Positions 48,088-58,273 of a DNA stretch of 64,000 nt are shown one piece after another. How positions within the stretch are numbered: the first letter of the stretch is position 1; every line of letters starts with the position of its first letter. The notes beneath the pieces are model-generated. The model did not search any database. It was given only the letters and a program-made list of their open reading frames with translations, and was not told the origin of the DNA. A program made the position numbers and the translations under genes. Source of the DNA: Pseudonocardia sp. CNS-004 (GTDB taxonomy: Bacteria; Actinomycetota; Actinomycetes; Mycobacteriales; Pseudonocardiaceae); the NCBI GenBank assembly GCA_001942185.1, contig MKJV01000055.1:62001-126000 (forward strand), in the 5' to 3' direction.

Positions 48088-49064
48088 TCATTCCGTCCGG
48101 TGCAGCTCCCATCGGCCGGAGTTGATCTCGAAATGGCGGTCGGGCCCGAGCCAGCGGCCGATCATGGAGCGGCCGGTGGGATCGAGCACGAACTGAACGA
48201 TCCCGTGGTAAATGGCCCCGCGGTAGTAGCCGGAGGGTGCGGTGCGCTCGGTCCAGCTGCCCGTGACCAGCAGGCCGTCGGCGGCGAGGTCGAGTTCGAG
48301 GATGCCGGTGTCCGTCGGTTCGCTCCTGCCGACGAGCCGGCCTCCCGCCGCGCGGAGCTCGATCCGGTGCACGCCCTCGAGATCCGCGGCCCGACCCGTG
48401 CTGACGTAGGTATAGCGACTCGCCCAGAGTCCGGCCAGTTCGTGAGGCGAAGGGCCTCGGCCGAGCGCGGCGGGCGGTCGTCCGCCACTGCGCCCGGCTG
48501 CCACGGTGGCGGCGGTGCTCAGCTTCAGGAGGAGAGCGCGGCGTTGGTCGTCCGGCAGCCGGTCGGCCCAGTCCGCGACGGCGCGGGTGAGCTGGTGCAG
48601 ATCGAGGTTGCTCACCTGCCACGCGAGCGTCTCCGGCTCGGTGCCGCCGTCGGAGACCTGGTCGCCGCCGTGCTCTCCCCAGCCGGCGAGCAGGTCGGCG
48701 GCGTCGCACTCGTAGATCTGTGCGAGCCGGTCGAGCACGTGCAGCGACGGCATGTGCCGGTGGGGCTGGGCCAGTTCTCCCAATAGGAGATGTTCTTGAA
48801 CGTCTTCGGCTCGTCGGGCCAGCGGTGGTTCCACACCTGTGCCGCCTCCGCCTGTGTCCAGCCGTGGGCGATCCGCATCGCGACCCGGGCGTTCAGCCCG
48901 TAGCGGGTGCGTACGGCGGCGGCGACGTCGCGCCACGCCCGGCCGTCGGCGCGCAAGGATTCGGCGAGTGCCAGCTGTTCGCGGAGCCGGGCGGAGCGGG
49001 CGACCACGGTCGCGAACCTACTCCCCGCGGGACCGGGAATCACGCCATAGGATCGCAGTGTCAC
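48088..49064 (-). CDS. helix-turn-helix (XRE-like) regulator with C-terminal beta-rich domain, one frame change
   Basis: This protein is about 326 residues. The N-terminal part (VVARSARLREQLALAESLRADGRAWRDVAAAVRTRYG, then LNARVAMRIAHGWTQAEAAQVWNHRWPDEPKTFKNISYWEN) is an HTH module known from actinobacteria. One missing G near 48786 separates it from HMPSLHVLDRLAQIYECDAADLLAGWGEHG. The C-terminal half (SRYTYVSTGRAADLEGVHRIEL to GPDRHFEINSGRWELHRTE) is a beta-rich domain of unknown role. GTG 49064 is a probable start. It is divergent from a 71-residue Cys protein, and both lie between two palindromic repeats. Confidence 0.75.
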
Positions 49065-49103
49065 GGGGTGTGAACGAACCTCCCGTGCCGCGACGCTCGG
49101 TGT

Positions 49104-49319
49104 GTGCGTGAGAACGAGCAGTCGCTGGCGGAGTGGCCCTTCGCGGTGGAGTTGGCCGCGATGCCCCAGGTGTGGGCTGCGTTGCTGGAGCTGCACGTCA
49201 GCGGCCGGGACGGCCGGTGCGTCGGCTGCTGCTCGCAGGTGCGGATCGCGCCTCACTGGCCGTGCACCCTCTACCGTGCCGCGGCTCAGGCGCGCCGCAT
49301 CGCCGCCGGTCGACCATGA
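49104..49319 (+). CDS. small cysteine-motif protein
   Basis: This 71-residue protein (start GTG 49104) has a helical N-terminus (NEQSLAEWPFAVELAAMPQVWAALLELH). A compact cluster GRDGRCVGCCSQ then APHWPCTLYRAA suggests a small zinc or redox site. Proteins of this pattern recur in Pseudonocardiales beside HTH regulators; no function is known to me. Its last codons overlap the start of the repeat at 49315. Confidence 0.65.
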   Translation: MRENEQSLAEWPFAVELAAMPQVWAALLELHVSGRDGRCVGCCSQVRIAPHWPCTLYRAAAQARRIAAGRP

Positions 49320-49382
49320 TCTGCTGTATCGGTTGCTCACCGTTGCCGGCGCGACGATGGACAACCGCTACCTCGGATCTTG
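49315..49382. repeat. 68-bp palindromic element, copy 2 (family C)
   Basis: This is the same element as 47994-48061. The right arm ATGGACAACCGCTAC is conserved exactly. The left arm has drifted (GTATCGGTTGCTCAC), so this copy no longer forms the full hairpin. Confidence 0.85.
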
Positions 49383-49427
49383 GTCGCCGCCTGGGGCGGG
49401 TAGCCGCTCCTGCCTAGACTGCGCGCC

Positions 49428-50207
49428 ATGGCTCGTGTGCGTCCCGGGGAGGCCGCCAACCCCGCCCCACCCACCGTCCAGCGGGTGCGGTTGCGCTTCG
49501 CGAAGCGGGGGCGGCTGCGGTTCCTCTCCCACCGCGACGTCGCGCGCAGCTTCGAACGGGCCGTGCGGCGCGCCGGGGTGCCGGTGGCGCACTCGCACGG
49601 GTTCAGCCCGCACCCGCGCCTGTCCTGGATCGGCGCGGCGCCCACCGGCACGGCGAGCGAAGCCGAGTACGTGGAGATCGGGCTGACCAGCCCCGTGGAT
49701 CCCGCGGCGCTGGCGTCGGCCCTGGACGCGGCGCTGCCCGACGGGCTCGACGTGCTGGCCGCCGCCGTCGCCGAAGGGCCGTCGCTCGCCGACCGGATCG
49801 AGGCGAGCAGCTGGGTCGTCGAGCTGCCCGGTGTCGACCCGGCGGAGCTGCGGGCCGCGCTGTCCGCGCTCCTCGAGCGGGAGTCCGTCGTCGTCGAACG
49901 CGTCACACCGTCGGGCCGTCGCATGATCGACGTCCGAGCGGCGCTCGTACGTGCGGACGTGCGGGATCCGGACCTGGACGACGCCGCTCCGTCGGGTGGC
50001 GCACGCGCGATGCCCCCCGATCGGGCGGGAGTCTGTGCGATACTGACGGCGGTCGTGCGGCAGACGACACCCGCCGTTCGACCCGACGACGTGTTGGGTG
50101 CACTCGATGTTGTCGCGGGCCTCAGGCCGCCATCGCCCGCCAGGGCGACCCGGGCGGCCCAGGGACTGCTCGACCATCGTGGTGACCTGGCCGACCCTCT
50201 CGGCTAA
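49428..50207 (+). CDS. TIGR03936-family radical-SAM-associated protein
   Basis: This 259-residue DUF2344 protein has VQRVRLRFAKRGRLRFLSHRDVARSFERAVRRAGVPVAHSHGFSPHPRLS, then GTASEAEYVEIGL. It is the regular partner of TIGR03960 radical SAM proteins, often fused to or adjacent to them, and it normally precedes rne. Here the partner is 20 kb upstream. Its biochemical role is unknown, though the constant link to rne and ribosomal genes suggests RNA or ribosome modification. The frame is intact and ATG 49428 is the start. Confidence 0.93.
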   Translation: MARVRPGEAANPAPPTVQRVRLRFAKRGRLRFLSHRDVARSFERAVRRAGVPVAHSHGFSPHPRLSWIGAAPTGTASEAEYVEIGLTSPVDPAALASALDAALPDGLDVLAAAVAEGPSLADRIEASSWVVELPGVDPAELRAALSALLERESVVVERVTPSGRRMIDVRAALVRADVRDPDLDDAAPSGGARAMPPDRAGVCAILTAVVRQTTPAVRPDDVLGALDVVAGLRPPSPARATRAAQGLLDHRGDLADPLG

Positions 50208-50345
50208 GACCGGGTCACCACCCGGGGCCGATCCGTTGGGGTCGGGTCGCCGTCGAGGAGTGCCGCCCTCCCGGGGCGGAGCGAGACCCGAGGATTGCTC
50301 GTCGCGCAGCGCGGCGAGAGAACTGCACGTGGCCCCTGCGCGGCC

Positions 50346-50362
50346 GCCTCCGGACCGGAGGC
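50346..50362 (+). promoter_or_regulatory. hairpin in the rne leader
   Basis: GCCTCCGG-A-CCGGAGGC is a perfect 8-bp stem 10 bases before the GGAGGAG ribosome site of rne. RNase E genes often autoregulate through leader structures. That this stem does so is only inferred. Confidence 0.45.
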
Positions 50363-50383
50363 GCCCGGGGGCGGAGGAGCTGG

Positions 50384-53300
50384 ATGTCGAATACCGAAGC
50401 GCCCGCCGGTAGCCCCGGCGGGCCCGCCACCGTACCCGCGCTGGACGATCTCCCGGAAAGGATGCGGGTGCACGCGCTCGCCAGAAGGCTCGCACGTACG
50501 AGCCGCGAGGTGCTCGCGGCGCTCGCTTCGTTGGGTGTCGAGGTGCGCAGCGCCCAGTCCAGCGTCGACAGGAAGGTGGCCGAGCAGGTCGCCGCCACGC
50601 TGAACCCCGAGCCGGAGCCGGTCGCGGCCGCGCAGGACGAGACGGCCGAGCAGGAGAAGCCCGAGCCTGCCGAGGATCCGGCCGCCCCGCTGGCGCCGGT
50701 GTTCGCCCCGCCCACCCCGCTGTTCCAGGCCCCCACCCGGTCGAGCAGGCGGGCCGCGCCCGAGCCCGTCGAGCGCCCCGTGGAGGAACCGGCCGCGGAG
50801 CCCGTCACCGACGCCGCCCCGGCTCCCGCCGACGACGAGGGTGACGACTCCGACGACGGCTCCGGCCGCAGGCGCAGGCGCCGCGGCCGCCGTGGTCGCG
50901 GCCGTGGCCGTGGCGCGGACGGCACCGACGACGAGACCGGCGAGGACGGCGCGGGTGGCTCCGCGGACACCGCCACCGACGACGGTGACGGGTCGTCCGA
51001 CGACGACACCGACCGCGCCGACACCGACCGCGACCGCGGTGACACCGACACCGACCGCGGTGACACCGAGGACGAATCCGACGACGAGGGCGAGCAGGAC
51101 GACGCGGGCCAGGGCGACGGTGATGCCGGCGCCAGCCGCCGTCGGCGCCGCCGCCGTCGCCGCCGCGGGTCCGCCGACGACACCGACAACGGTGAGGAGA
51201 ACGACCCGCCCAACACGGTCACGAGGGTCCGGACTCCCCGCGAGGCGCGGGAGGACGAGGGCGACGGTGTGCAGAGCGTCCGTGGCTCCACCCGGCTGGA
51301 GGCCAAGCGGCAGCGCCGCCGGGACGGGCGCGACGCGGGACGTCGCCGGGCGCCGATCCTGTCCGAGGCCGAGTTCCTGGCCCGCCGCGAGTCGGTGGAC
51401 CGTTCGATGGTGGTGCGGGAGCGCGGCGACCGCGTCGAGATCGCGGTGCTCGAGGACGACGTCCTCGTCGAGCACTTCGTGGCCGGCCGCGACGGCGGCT
51501 CGATGGTGGGCAACATCTACCTCGGCCGCGTCCAGAACGTGTTGCCGAGCATGGAGGCCGCGTTCGTCGACATCGGCCGTGGCCGCAACGCCGTGCTGTA
51601 CGCCGGCGAGGTCGACTGGGACGCCGCGGGCCTCGGCGGCAAGCAGCGCCGCATCGAGCAGGCGCTCTCCAGCGGGGACAGCGTGCTCGTGCAGGTCACC
51701 AAGGACCCGATCGGCCACAAGGGTGCGCGGCTGACCACCCAGATCAGCCTGGCCGGGCGTTTCCTCGTCTACGTGCCGAGCGGCGGCGCCGCCGGGATCA
51801 GCCGCAAGCTGCCCGACGTCGAGCGCAAGCGGCTCAAGGACATGCTGAAGGAGATCGTCCCCAGCGAGGCGGGGGTCATCATCCGCACCGCGTCGGAGGG
51901 CGTGAGCCACGAGGCCCTCGAACGCGACGTCCGCAGGCTGCAGGCGCAGTGGGAGGTCGTGAAGGGCAAGGCCGAGACCACCGGGCCGCAGAAGCCCAAG
52001 GCGCCGGTGCTGCTCTACGAGGAGCCCGACCTGCTCATCAAGGTCGTGCGCGACCAGTTCAACGAGGACTTCTCCCGCCTCGTCGTCGACGGCGACGACG
52101 CGTGGGACACCGTGTCGGGCTACGTCACGCACGTGGCGCCGGAGCTCGCCGACCGGGTGCTCCGCCACGTCGGCCAGAACGACTCGTTCGCCGAGTTCCG
52201 GATCGACGACCAGCTGCTCAAGGCGCTCGACCGCAAGGTGTGGCTGCCGTCCGGTGGCACGCTGGTGATCGACCGCACCGAGGCCATGACGGTCATCGAC
52301 GTCAACACCGGCAAGTTCACCGGCTCCGGCGGCAACCTCGAGGAAACGGTCACCCGCAACAACCTCGAGGCGGCCGAGGAGATCGTGCGCCAGCTCCGGC
52401 TGCGCGACATCGGCGGCATCATCGTCATCGACTTCATCGACATGGTGCTCGAGGCCAACCGCGACCTCGTGCTGCGCAGGCTCACCGAATGCCTCGCCCG
52501 CGACCGCACCCGCCACCAGGTGGCCGAGGTCACCTCGCTCGGGCTCGTCCAGATGACCCGCAAGCGGGTCGGCGGCGGCCTGCTGGAGCACTTCTCCACC
52601 CCGTGCGAGCACTGCCGGGGCCGGGGCGTGATCGTCAACACCGAGCCTGCCGTCGGCAGCGGCCGTTCCGACCGTTCTGACCGCTTCGAGCGGCCCGAAC
52701 GGGAGGGGCGCCGGTCGCGCGGCGGTCGGGGGCGCCGCGACGGCGATGAGCGCAACGGCCACGACGTGCGCAAGCAGGAGCCGGTGGCGGCTGCTGCCGG
52801 CACCGACAACGGCGGCCGCAACGGCAGCCACGCCGAGGCCCGCCGCAGCCTCCCGAGCCGCACCCTCCAGCGCTGCGGCCGGGCCATCGCCGCGGTCGCG
52901 GCCGCTGACGCCGGCGCACCCGCCGAGGTCACGCCCGCGGTGCTCGACCCGGCCGCCGCCCAGTCGGCCCCGTCGGAGTCCCCTGCGTCGTCGGGGTCTT
53001 CCGCGTCGGAGCCCGCCGTTCCCGAGCCCGCCGCCTCCGAGCCCGCCGCACCCACCGGCAGGCGCGTGCGGCGCAGCGTCCGCCGCGGCGTGGTGCAGAC
53101 CGCGCCCGCGGCAGGCCCGGTGGAGGTCGCCGCGGCACCGGCAGCGGAGGTCGTCGAACGCCAGGTGCAGACCCCACAGGCGCCGGAGGTCCCCGCGCCG
53201 GCAGCAGCGGAGCCCGCGGCATCGAATCCTGCGGCAGCGGAGCCTGCAGCGGCAGGCGACGAGCCGGAGCGGCCCAAGCGCCGTCGCGGCCGCGGCATCG

Positions 53301-53597
53301 AATCCTGCGGCAGCGGAGCCTGCAGCGGCAGGCGACGAGCCGGAGCGGCCCAAGCGCGTCGCGGCCGCGTCACCCGCACCGCGGGGGCGCCACCGCCACG
53401 GTGGGCGACGCGCCCGTCGCCGCGGTGCTCACCGTGCCGAGCGCCCCGGAGGCCACCTCGGAGCCTGCGGCGGAGCCGGTTCCGGCGAGCGTGCCGGCGC
53501 AGGCCGAGCCCGGCCCCGCCGTCCGGCCGCGCCGGTCCCGGCGGGCGGCGTCCCGCCCGGCCGGTCCGCCCGCAGACGCCGGGGCGACCCGGAATGA
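50384..53597 (+). CDS. rne: ribonuclease E/G with N-terminal IF2_N-like domain, frame changes in the C-terminal tail
   Basis: This protein is about 1072 residues. Residues 25-70 ([34 protein letters not shown]) match the IF2_N domain. A long acidic/Arg-rich linker follows, then the S1 domain ([23 protein letters not shown]), catalytic site [14 protein letters not shown] with IIVIDFIDM, and Zn-link PCEHCRGRG. The tail is Ala/Pro/Glu-rich. Around 53292 a 76-bp duplication shifts frame, and losses near 53355, 53383 and 53582 shift it again; the restored end is GDPE at 53597. RNase E processes rRNA and turns over mRNA. Confidence 0.93.
51003..51072. repeat. degenerate tandem repeat in rne encoding Asp/Thr/Arg
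   Basis: Units close to GACACCGACCGCGGT recur four to five times and encode [20 protein letters not shown]. The repeat keeps frame. It forms part of the disordered linker between the IF2_N-like and S1 domains. Confidence 0.7.
53214..53357. repeat. 76-bp tandem duplication in the rne tail
   Basis: Bases 53214-53281 are identical to 53290-53357 (68 bases, period 76). The period is not a multiple of three, so the second copy is in another frame; both copies encode [21 protein letters not shown] true 78-bp period with two lost bases would be in frame. Confidence 0.85.
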
Positions 53598-53712
53598 CCG
53601 GCCCCCGAACCCGTCCGGTATCCTGGGAAATCAGCGCCGCCCTGGTGAAGCAGTCGCGGCCCGCGCAGGATTTCCTGTGACACGACCCCCGAGCTTCAGG
53701 AGCAGTGCGTCG

Positions 53713-54021
53713 ATGTACGCGATCGTCAAGACCGGCGGTAAGCAGTACAAGGTGGCCGTCGACGACGTGGTCACCGTCGAGAAGATCGACGGGGAGCCCG
53801 GCGCCGCGGTGAGCCTTCCGGCCGTGCTCCTGGTGGACGGTGACGACGTCACCACCGACTCGGCGGCGCTCGCGGCCGCCTCGGTCACCGCCACGGTGGT
53901 CGAGCACACCAAGGGCCCGAAGATCCGCATCCACAAGTTCAAGAACAAGACCGGGTACCACAAGCGGCAGGGGCACCGTCAGCCTCTGACGAAGGTCCAG
54001 GTCACCGGCATCTCGAAGTAG
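53713..54021 (+). CDS. rplU: 50S ribosomal protein L21
   Basis: This complete 102-residue L21 opens with [25 protein letters not shown] and ends in [27 protein letters not shown] 53713 follows AGGAGCAG. rpmA follows after 12 bases with GGAGG. The 115 bases upstream hold a TATCCT-like box (GGTATCCTGGG) that could be a promoter for the ribosomal genes. Confidence 0.98.
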   Translation: MYAIVKTGGKQYKVAVDDVVTVEKIDGEPGAAVSLPAVLLVDGDDVTTDSAALAAASVTATVVEHTKGPKIRIHKFKNKTGYHKRQGHRQPLTKVQVTGISK

Positions 54022-54033
54022 GAGGACGCCACC

Positions 54034-54291
54034 ATGGCTCACAAGAAGGGTGCGTCCAGCTCGCGCAACGGGCGCGACTCCAACGCACAGCGCCTCGGCG
54101 TCAAGCGCTTCGGCGGCCAGGCCGTCAACGCGGGTGAGATCCTCGTCCGCCAGCGCGGCACCAAGTTCCACCCGGGTCTCGGCGTCGGCCGGGGCGGCGA
54201 CGACACGCTGTTCGCGCTGGTCGAGGGCTCGGTCGAGTTCGGCTACGCGAAGGGCCGCAAGGTCGTCAACGTGGTGCCGGCGCAGGCCTGA
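54034..54291 (+). CDS. rpmA: 50S ribosomal protein L27
   Basis: This complete 85-residue L27 opens with [29 protein letters not shown] and then [16 protein letters not shown]27 reaches the peptidyl-transferase centre with its N-terminus. It starts 12 bases after rplU. A strong terminator hairpin separates it from obgE. Confidence 0.98.
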   Translation: MAHKKGASSSRNGRDSNAQRLGVKRFGGQAVNAGEILVRQRGTKFHPGLGVGRGGDDTLFALVEGSVEFGYAKGRKVVNVVPAQA

Positions 54292-54320
54292 GGCCTGCGC
54301 ACCTTTCAGTAGAACCTGAC

Positions 54321-54353
54321 AACGGCGGGCCGCCCCAGGGGTGGCCCGCCGTT
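54321..54353 (+). terminator. terminator hairpin between rpmA and obgE
   Basis: AACGGCGGGCC pairs with GGCCCGCCGTT, with an inner CCCC-A-GGGG stem, followed by GTTGTCGTGT. It lies 30 bases after the rpmA stop. It likely ends or attenuates the ribosomal transcript before obgE. Confidence 0.8.
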
Positions 54354-54371
54354 GTCGTGTGAGGAGAGTCG

Positions 54372-55832
54372 ATGTCGAGGTTCGTTGACCGCGTGGTGAT
54401 TCACGCCACGGCGGGCGCGGGCGGCAACGGCTGCGCCTCCGTGCACCGGGAGAAGTTCAAGCCGCTGGGCGGCCCGGACGGCGGCAACGGTGGGCGCGGC
54501 GGGTCGGTCGTGCTGGTCGTCGACCCCGGCGTGCACACGCTGCTCGACTTCCACCACCACCCGCACGCCACGGCCCGTGCCGGCAAGCAGGGGCAGGGCG
54601 GGTTCAAGGCCGGCGCCAACGCCGACGACATGGAGCTGCGCGTCCCCGACGGCACGGTCGTGTTCGACGACCGCGGCGACATCGTGGCCGATCTCGTCGG
54701 TGCGGGCACCCGTTTCGTGGCCGCGGCCGGTGGGCGCGGCGGCCTGGGCAACGCGGCGCTGGCCTCGTCCGCGCGCAAGGCGCCGGGGTTCGCGCTGCTC
54801 GGTGAGCCGGGGGAGACCCGCGATCTCGTCCTCGAGCTGCGGTCGATGGCCGACGTCGGGCTCGTCGGCTTCCCGTCGGCGGGCAAGTCGTCGTTGGTGG
54901 CGGCGCTGTCGGCGGCCCGCCCGAAGATCGCCGACTACCCGTTCACCACGCTCGTGCCGCAGCTCGGCGTGGTCACCGCGGGGGAGGACGTGTTCACCGT
55001 CGCCGACGTGCCGGGGCTGATCCCGGGCGCGTCGGAGGGGCGGGGTCTCGGGCTGGACTTCCTGCGCCACATCGAACGCTGCTCCGTGCTGGTGCACGTC
55101 GTCGACTGCGCCACCTTCGAACCCGGTCGTGACCCGGTGTCGGACGTGCAGGCGCTCGAGGACGAGCTCGCCCAGTACACGCCCGCGCTGGGCGGGGAGC
55201 TGGCCGACCGGCCACGGCTGATCGCGCTCAACAAGGTCGACGTTCCGGACGCCGCCGACCTGGCCGACATCGTGGCCGACGAGCTCGCGAAGAGCTACGG
55301 CTGGCCGGTGTTCGCGATCTCCACCGCGTCGCATGCCGGGCTGCGCGAGCTGACGTTCGCGATGGCCGAGCAGGTGCGCGCCCACCGCGCGGCGCAGCCG
55401 GCGCCCGAGCCCACGCGGATCGTCCTGCGCCCGCAGGCCGTGGACGATGCCGGCTTCACGGTCGAGGCCGACCCGGAGCTGCCCGGCGGCTTCATCGTGC
55501 GCGGCACCCGGCCGGAACGCTGGATCCGCCAGACCGCGTTCGACAACGACGAGGCCGTCGGCTACCTCGCCGACCGGCTGGCCCGCGCGGGCGTGGAGGA
55601 CGCGCTCGCCGCCGCCGGCGCGGAGCCGGGCTGCCCGGTCACGATCGGCGACGTCACGTTCGACTGGGAGCCGAGCACCCCGTCCGGGGTGGCCGTGATG
55701 ATGTCGGGCCGCGGCACCGACCGGCGCCTGGAGCAGAGCAACCGGGTGTCGGCGGCCGAGCGCAAGGCGGCCAAGGCCGACCGTCGCAGGCACCGCACCG
55801 ATGAGGAACTGTGGTCGGAACAGGACGAGTGA
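54372..55832 (+). CDS. obgE: GTPase ObgE/CgtA
   Basis: This 486-residue protein has the glycine-rich Obg fold (residues 2-160: [40 protein letters not shown]). The G domain has G1 GFPSAGKSS, switch [12 protein letters not shown]3 [16 protein letters not shown] and G4 NKVD. The C-terminal OCT domain ends in [21 protein letters not shown]. Obg binds the 50S subunit and links ribosome assembly to (p)ppGpp and growth. ATG 54372 has GAGGAGAG upstream. proB follows after 13 bases. Confidence 0.97.
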   Translation: MSRFVDRVVIHATAGAGGNGCASVHREKFKPLGGPDGGNGGRGGSVVLVVDPGVHTLLDFHHHPHATARAGKQGQGGFKAGANADDMELRVPDGTVVFDDRGDIVADLVGAGTRFVAAAGGRGGLGNAALASSARKAPGFALLGEPGETRDLVLELRSMADVGLVGFPSAGKSSLVAALSAARPKIADYPFTTLVPQLGVVTAGEDVFTVADVPGLIPGASEGRGLGLDFLRHIERCSVLVHVVDCATFEPGRDPVSDVQALEDELAQYTPALGGELADRPRLIALNKVDVPDAADLADIVADELAKSYGWPVFAISTASHAGLRELTFAMAEQVRAHRAAQPAPEPTRIVLRPQAVDDAGFTVEADPELPGGFIVRGTRPERWIRQTAFDNDEAVGYLADRLARAGVEDALAAAGAEPGCPVTIGDVTFDWEPSTPSGVAVMMSGRGTDRRLEQSNRVSAAERKAAKADRRRHRTDEELWSEQDE

Positions 55833-55845
55833 TGGGAGAGGCGGC

Positions 55846-56969
55846 GTGAGCGCGCGGGCACAGCTGGCCGCGGCCCGCCGCGTCGTCGTCAAGGTCGGGT
55901 CGTCCTCGCTCACCAGCATCGACGGCGGCATCGATCCGGCACGGCTGCAGGCACTCGTCGACGCGCTCGCCGCGCGCCGGGCGGCGGGGAGCCAGGTGGT
56001 GCTCGTGTCGTCCGGGGCGATCGCGGCCGGGCTCGCTCCGCTCGGGCTCACCCGCAGGCCCCGTGACCTCGCCACCCAGCAGGCCGCCGCGGCGGTGGGG
56101 CAGCTGATGCTGGCGGAGGCGTACGCCAGCGCGTTCGGCAGGCACTCGCTGCCGATCGGGCAGGTGCTGCTCACCGCCGACGACATGATCCGGCGCGCCC
56201 ACTACCGCAACGCCCAGCGCACCCTCGAGCGGCTGCTCGGCCTCGGGGTGCTGCCGGTCGTCAACGAGAACGACACGGTGGCCACCGACGAGATCCGGGT
56301 GGGCGACAACGACCGGCTGGCCGCGCTGGTGGCGCACCTGATCGGTGCCGAGGCGCTGGTGCTGCTGTCCGACGTCGACGGGCTCTACGACGGTGATCCC
56401 CGCCGTCCCGGCGCCACGCTGCTGGCCGAGGTGGAGGCGCCGTCCGACCTGGAGGCGGTGCAGGTGGCGCGGGCGCGGGCCGACTCGCTCGGCACCGGTG
56501 GGATGGCTACCAAGATCACCGCGGCGGCGATGGCAGCGGCCGCGGGCATCCCCGTGCTGCTCGCCGCGGCGGAGGACATCGCGGAGGCGCTCGACGTCGC
56601 GGAGCCGGGCCCGAAGGTCGGCACCGCGTTCCGCCCGTCGGCAGGCGGTTGTCGGCCCGCCGGTTCTGGCTCCGCCACGCCGCCGACGTGCGCGGCGCGC
56701 TCGACCTCGACGCCGGTGCCGTGGCCGCGGTGATCGAACGCAGGCGGTCCCTGCTCGCGGCCGGGATCCACGGCATCTCGGGTGACTTCGTGGCGGGCGA
56801 CGTGGTCGATCTCGTCGGTCCGTACGGGGTCGTCGTCGCCCGGGGCGTGGTCGGGTTCGACGCCGCCGAGCTGCCGGAGCTGATCGGCCGCCGCACCCGC
56901 GACCTCGCCCCGGAGCAGCGTCGCGAGGTCGTCCACGCCGACGACCTGGTGATCATGCGCACTCACTGA
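55846..56969 (+). CDS. proB: glutamate 5-kinase, one frame change
   Basis: This protein of about 374 residues performs the first step of proline synthesis. The amino-acid-kinase domain has VVVKVGSSSLTS, VLVSSGAIAAGLAPLGL, PVVNENDTVATDEIRVGDND and GTGGMATKITAA. Near 56640 one missing G breaks FRPSGRRLSARRFWLRHAADVRGAL; the rest is the C-terminal PUA domain (GISGDFVAGDVVDLVGPYGVVVARG). GTG 55846 is the start. The order obgE-proB is the usual actinobacterial one. Confidence 0.95.
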
Positions 56970-57026
56970 CCTCCCGGGCCCGTCGCCGAGTTGTCGAGCG
57001 CTGCCCGGGGTACCAGACTCGGCCCG

Positions 57027-58273
57027 GTGGCGGATGCGTTGCGGGCGCGCACCCGGATGGTCGATGCCCTGCGGGACACGGGGCGGGTGCGGTCCGCGGC
57101 CGTCGAGGAGGCGTTCCGGGCGATCCCGCGCCACCTGTTCCTGCCGGGGCTCAAGGTCGGTCTCGCGTACGCCGATGAAGCGGTGGCCGTGCAGTTCAGC
57201 GACGGCGTTGCCACCAGTTCGGCCTCGCAGCCCTCGATGATGGCGATCATGCTCGAGCAGCTGGACCTGCGGCCCGGCCACCGGGTGCTCGAGATCGGCG
57301 CGGGCACGGGCTACAACGCCGCCCTGATGTCGCGGATCGTGGGCCCGGCCGGAGCGGTCACGGCCGTCGACATCGACGAGGAGCTCGTCGACCGGGCCGC
57401 GGTGCACCTGGCGTCGGCCAAGGTGAACGGGGTGGAGCTGGTGGCGGGCGACGGCGCCGCCGGCCACCGGCCGGGCGCCCCTACGACCGGATCGTGCTCA
57501 CCGTGGGCAGCGACGACGTCATGCCCGAATGGGTCGCCCAACTCGCGGTGGGCGGGCGGCTCCTGCTGCCGCTCGCGGTGCGCGGCAGCCAGCTGTCGGT
57601 CGCGCTGGACCTGGGCACGGACGGCATGCTGCGCTCCGACTCGGTGCGCAGCTGCGCGTTCATCCGGCTGCGCGGCGCCGCCGCGAGCGCCGACGCGAGC
57701 AGGCTGGTCGACGAGCTGGGCGTCGCGGTGCAGACGCCGGACGACGCCCCGGAGCCGGATCCGGCGGCGGTGGCGCGCATCCTGGGTGACCCGCGGGAGC
57801 GGCGGCAGGCGGCAGTGCCTCTGGGTGCGGTGGACATCTGGGACGGGTTCGGGCTCTGGCTCGCCCTGACCGAGCCGGGTGTCTGCCGGCTGCTGGCGGT
57901 CGAGTCCGGCGCCGGGCTGCCCGACGACCTGCTCCCGATCGGTTCCACCAGCGGCACCGTGGCGTTGATGACGGGCGGGGGCGCCGCCGCGGTGGTGCCT
58001 GCCGAGCCGCTGGGGACCGGCGCGGGGGTGGTGGCCGTGCGCGAGTTCGGCCCGGGCGGCGCCGCGCTGGCCGACCGCGTCCTGGGGGCGTTGGACGCCT
58101 GGTCGGCGGCCGGCCGCCCCGGCGCGTCGGCCTGGCGCCTGACGGTCGTCCCGACGGGTGTGGACGCCCCGACACTGGCCGCGCCCCAGGTGATCCCGAA
58201 GAGGCATTGCAGGGTGCTGGCCGAAAGCCCCGTGAACCCTACGGAGTCGTTGTGCCGGCTCCCAGGTCGATGA
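57027..58273 (+). CDS. protein-L-isoaspartate O-methyltransferase-family protein, one frame change
   Basis: This PCMT-like methyltransferase is about 415 residues with a long C-terminal extension. It has AFRAIPRHLFLPG, AVQFSDGVATSSASQPSMMAIMLEQL and SAM motif VLEIGAGTGYNAALMSRIVG. One missing C near 57477 separates GHRPGAP from YDRIVLTVGSDDVMPEWVAQLAVGG. The extension of about 180 residues (LRGAAASADASRLVDELG onward) is typical of actinobacterial versions, some of which modify peptides. GTG 57027 is the start. The end overlaps the convergent dehydrogenase by 35 bases. Confidence 0.87.

Noticed and set aside
50841..51180. CRISPR-like periodicity in the rne linker
   Set aside because: The repeats are short, unspaced, in coding frame and encode an acidic linker; there are no spacers or cas genes.
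50204..53353. Open frame of over 1000 codons opposite rne
   Set aside because: Low-complexity product lacking any motif; rne on the other strand has all catalytic motifs.
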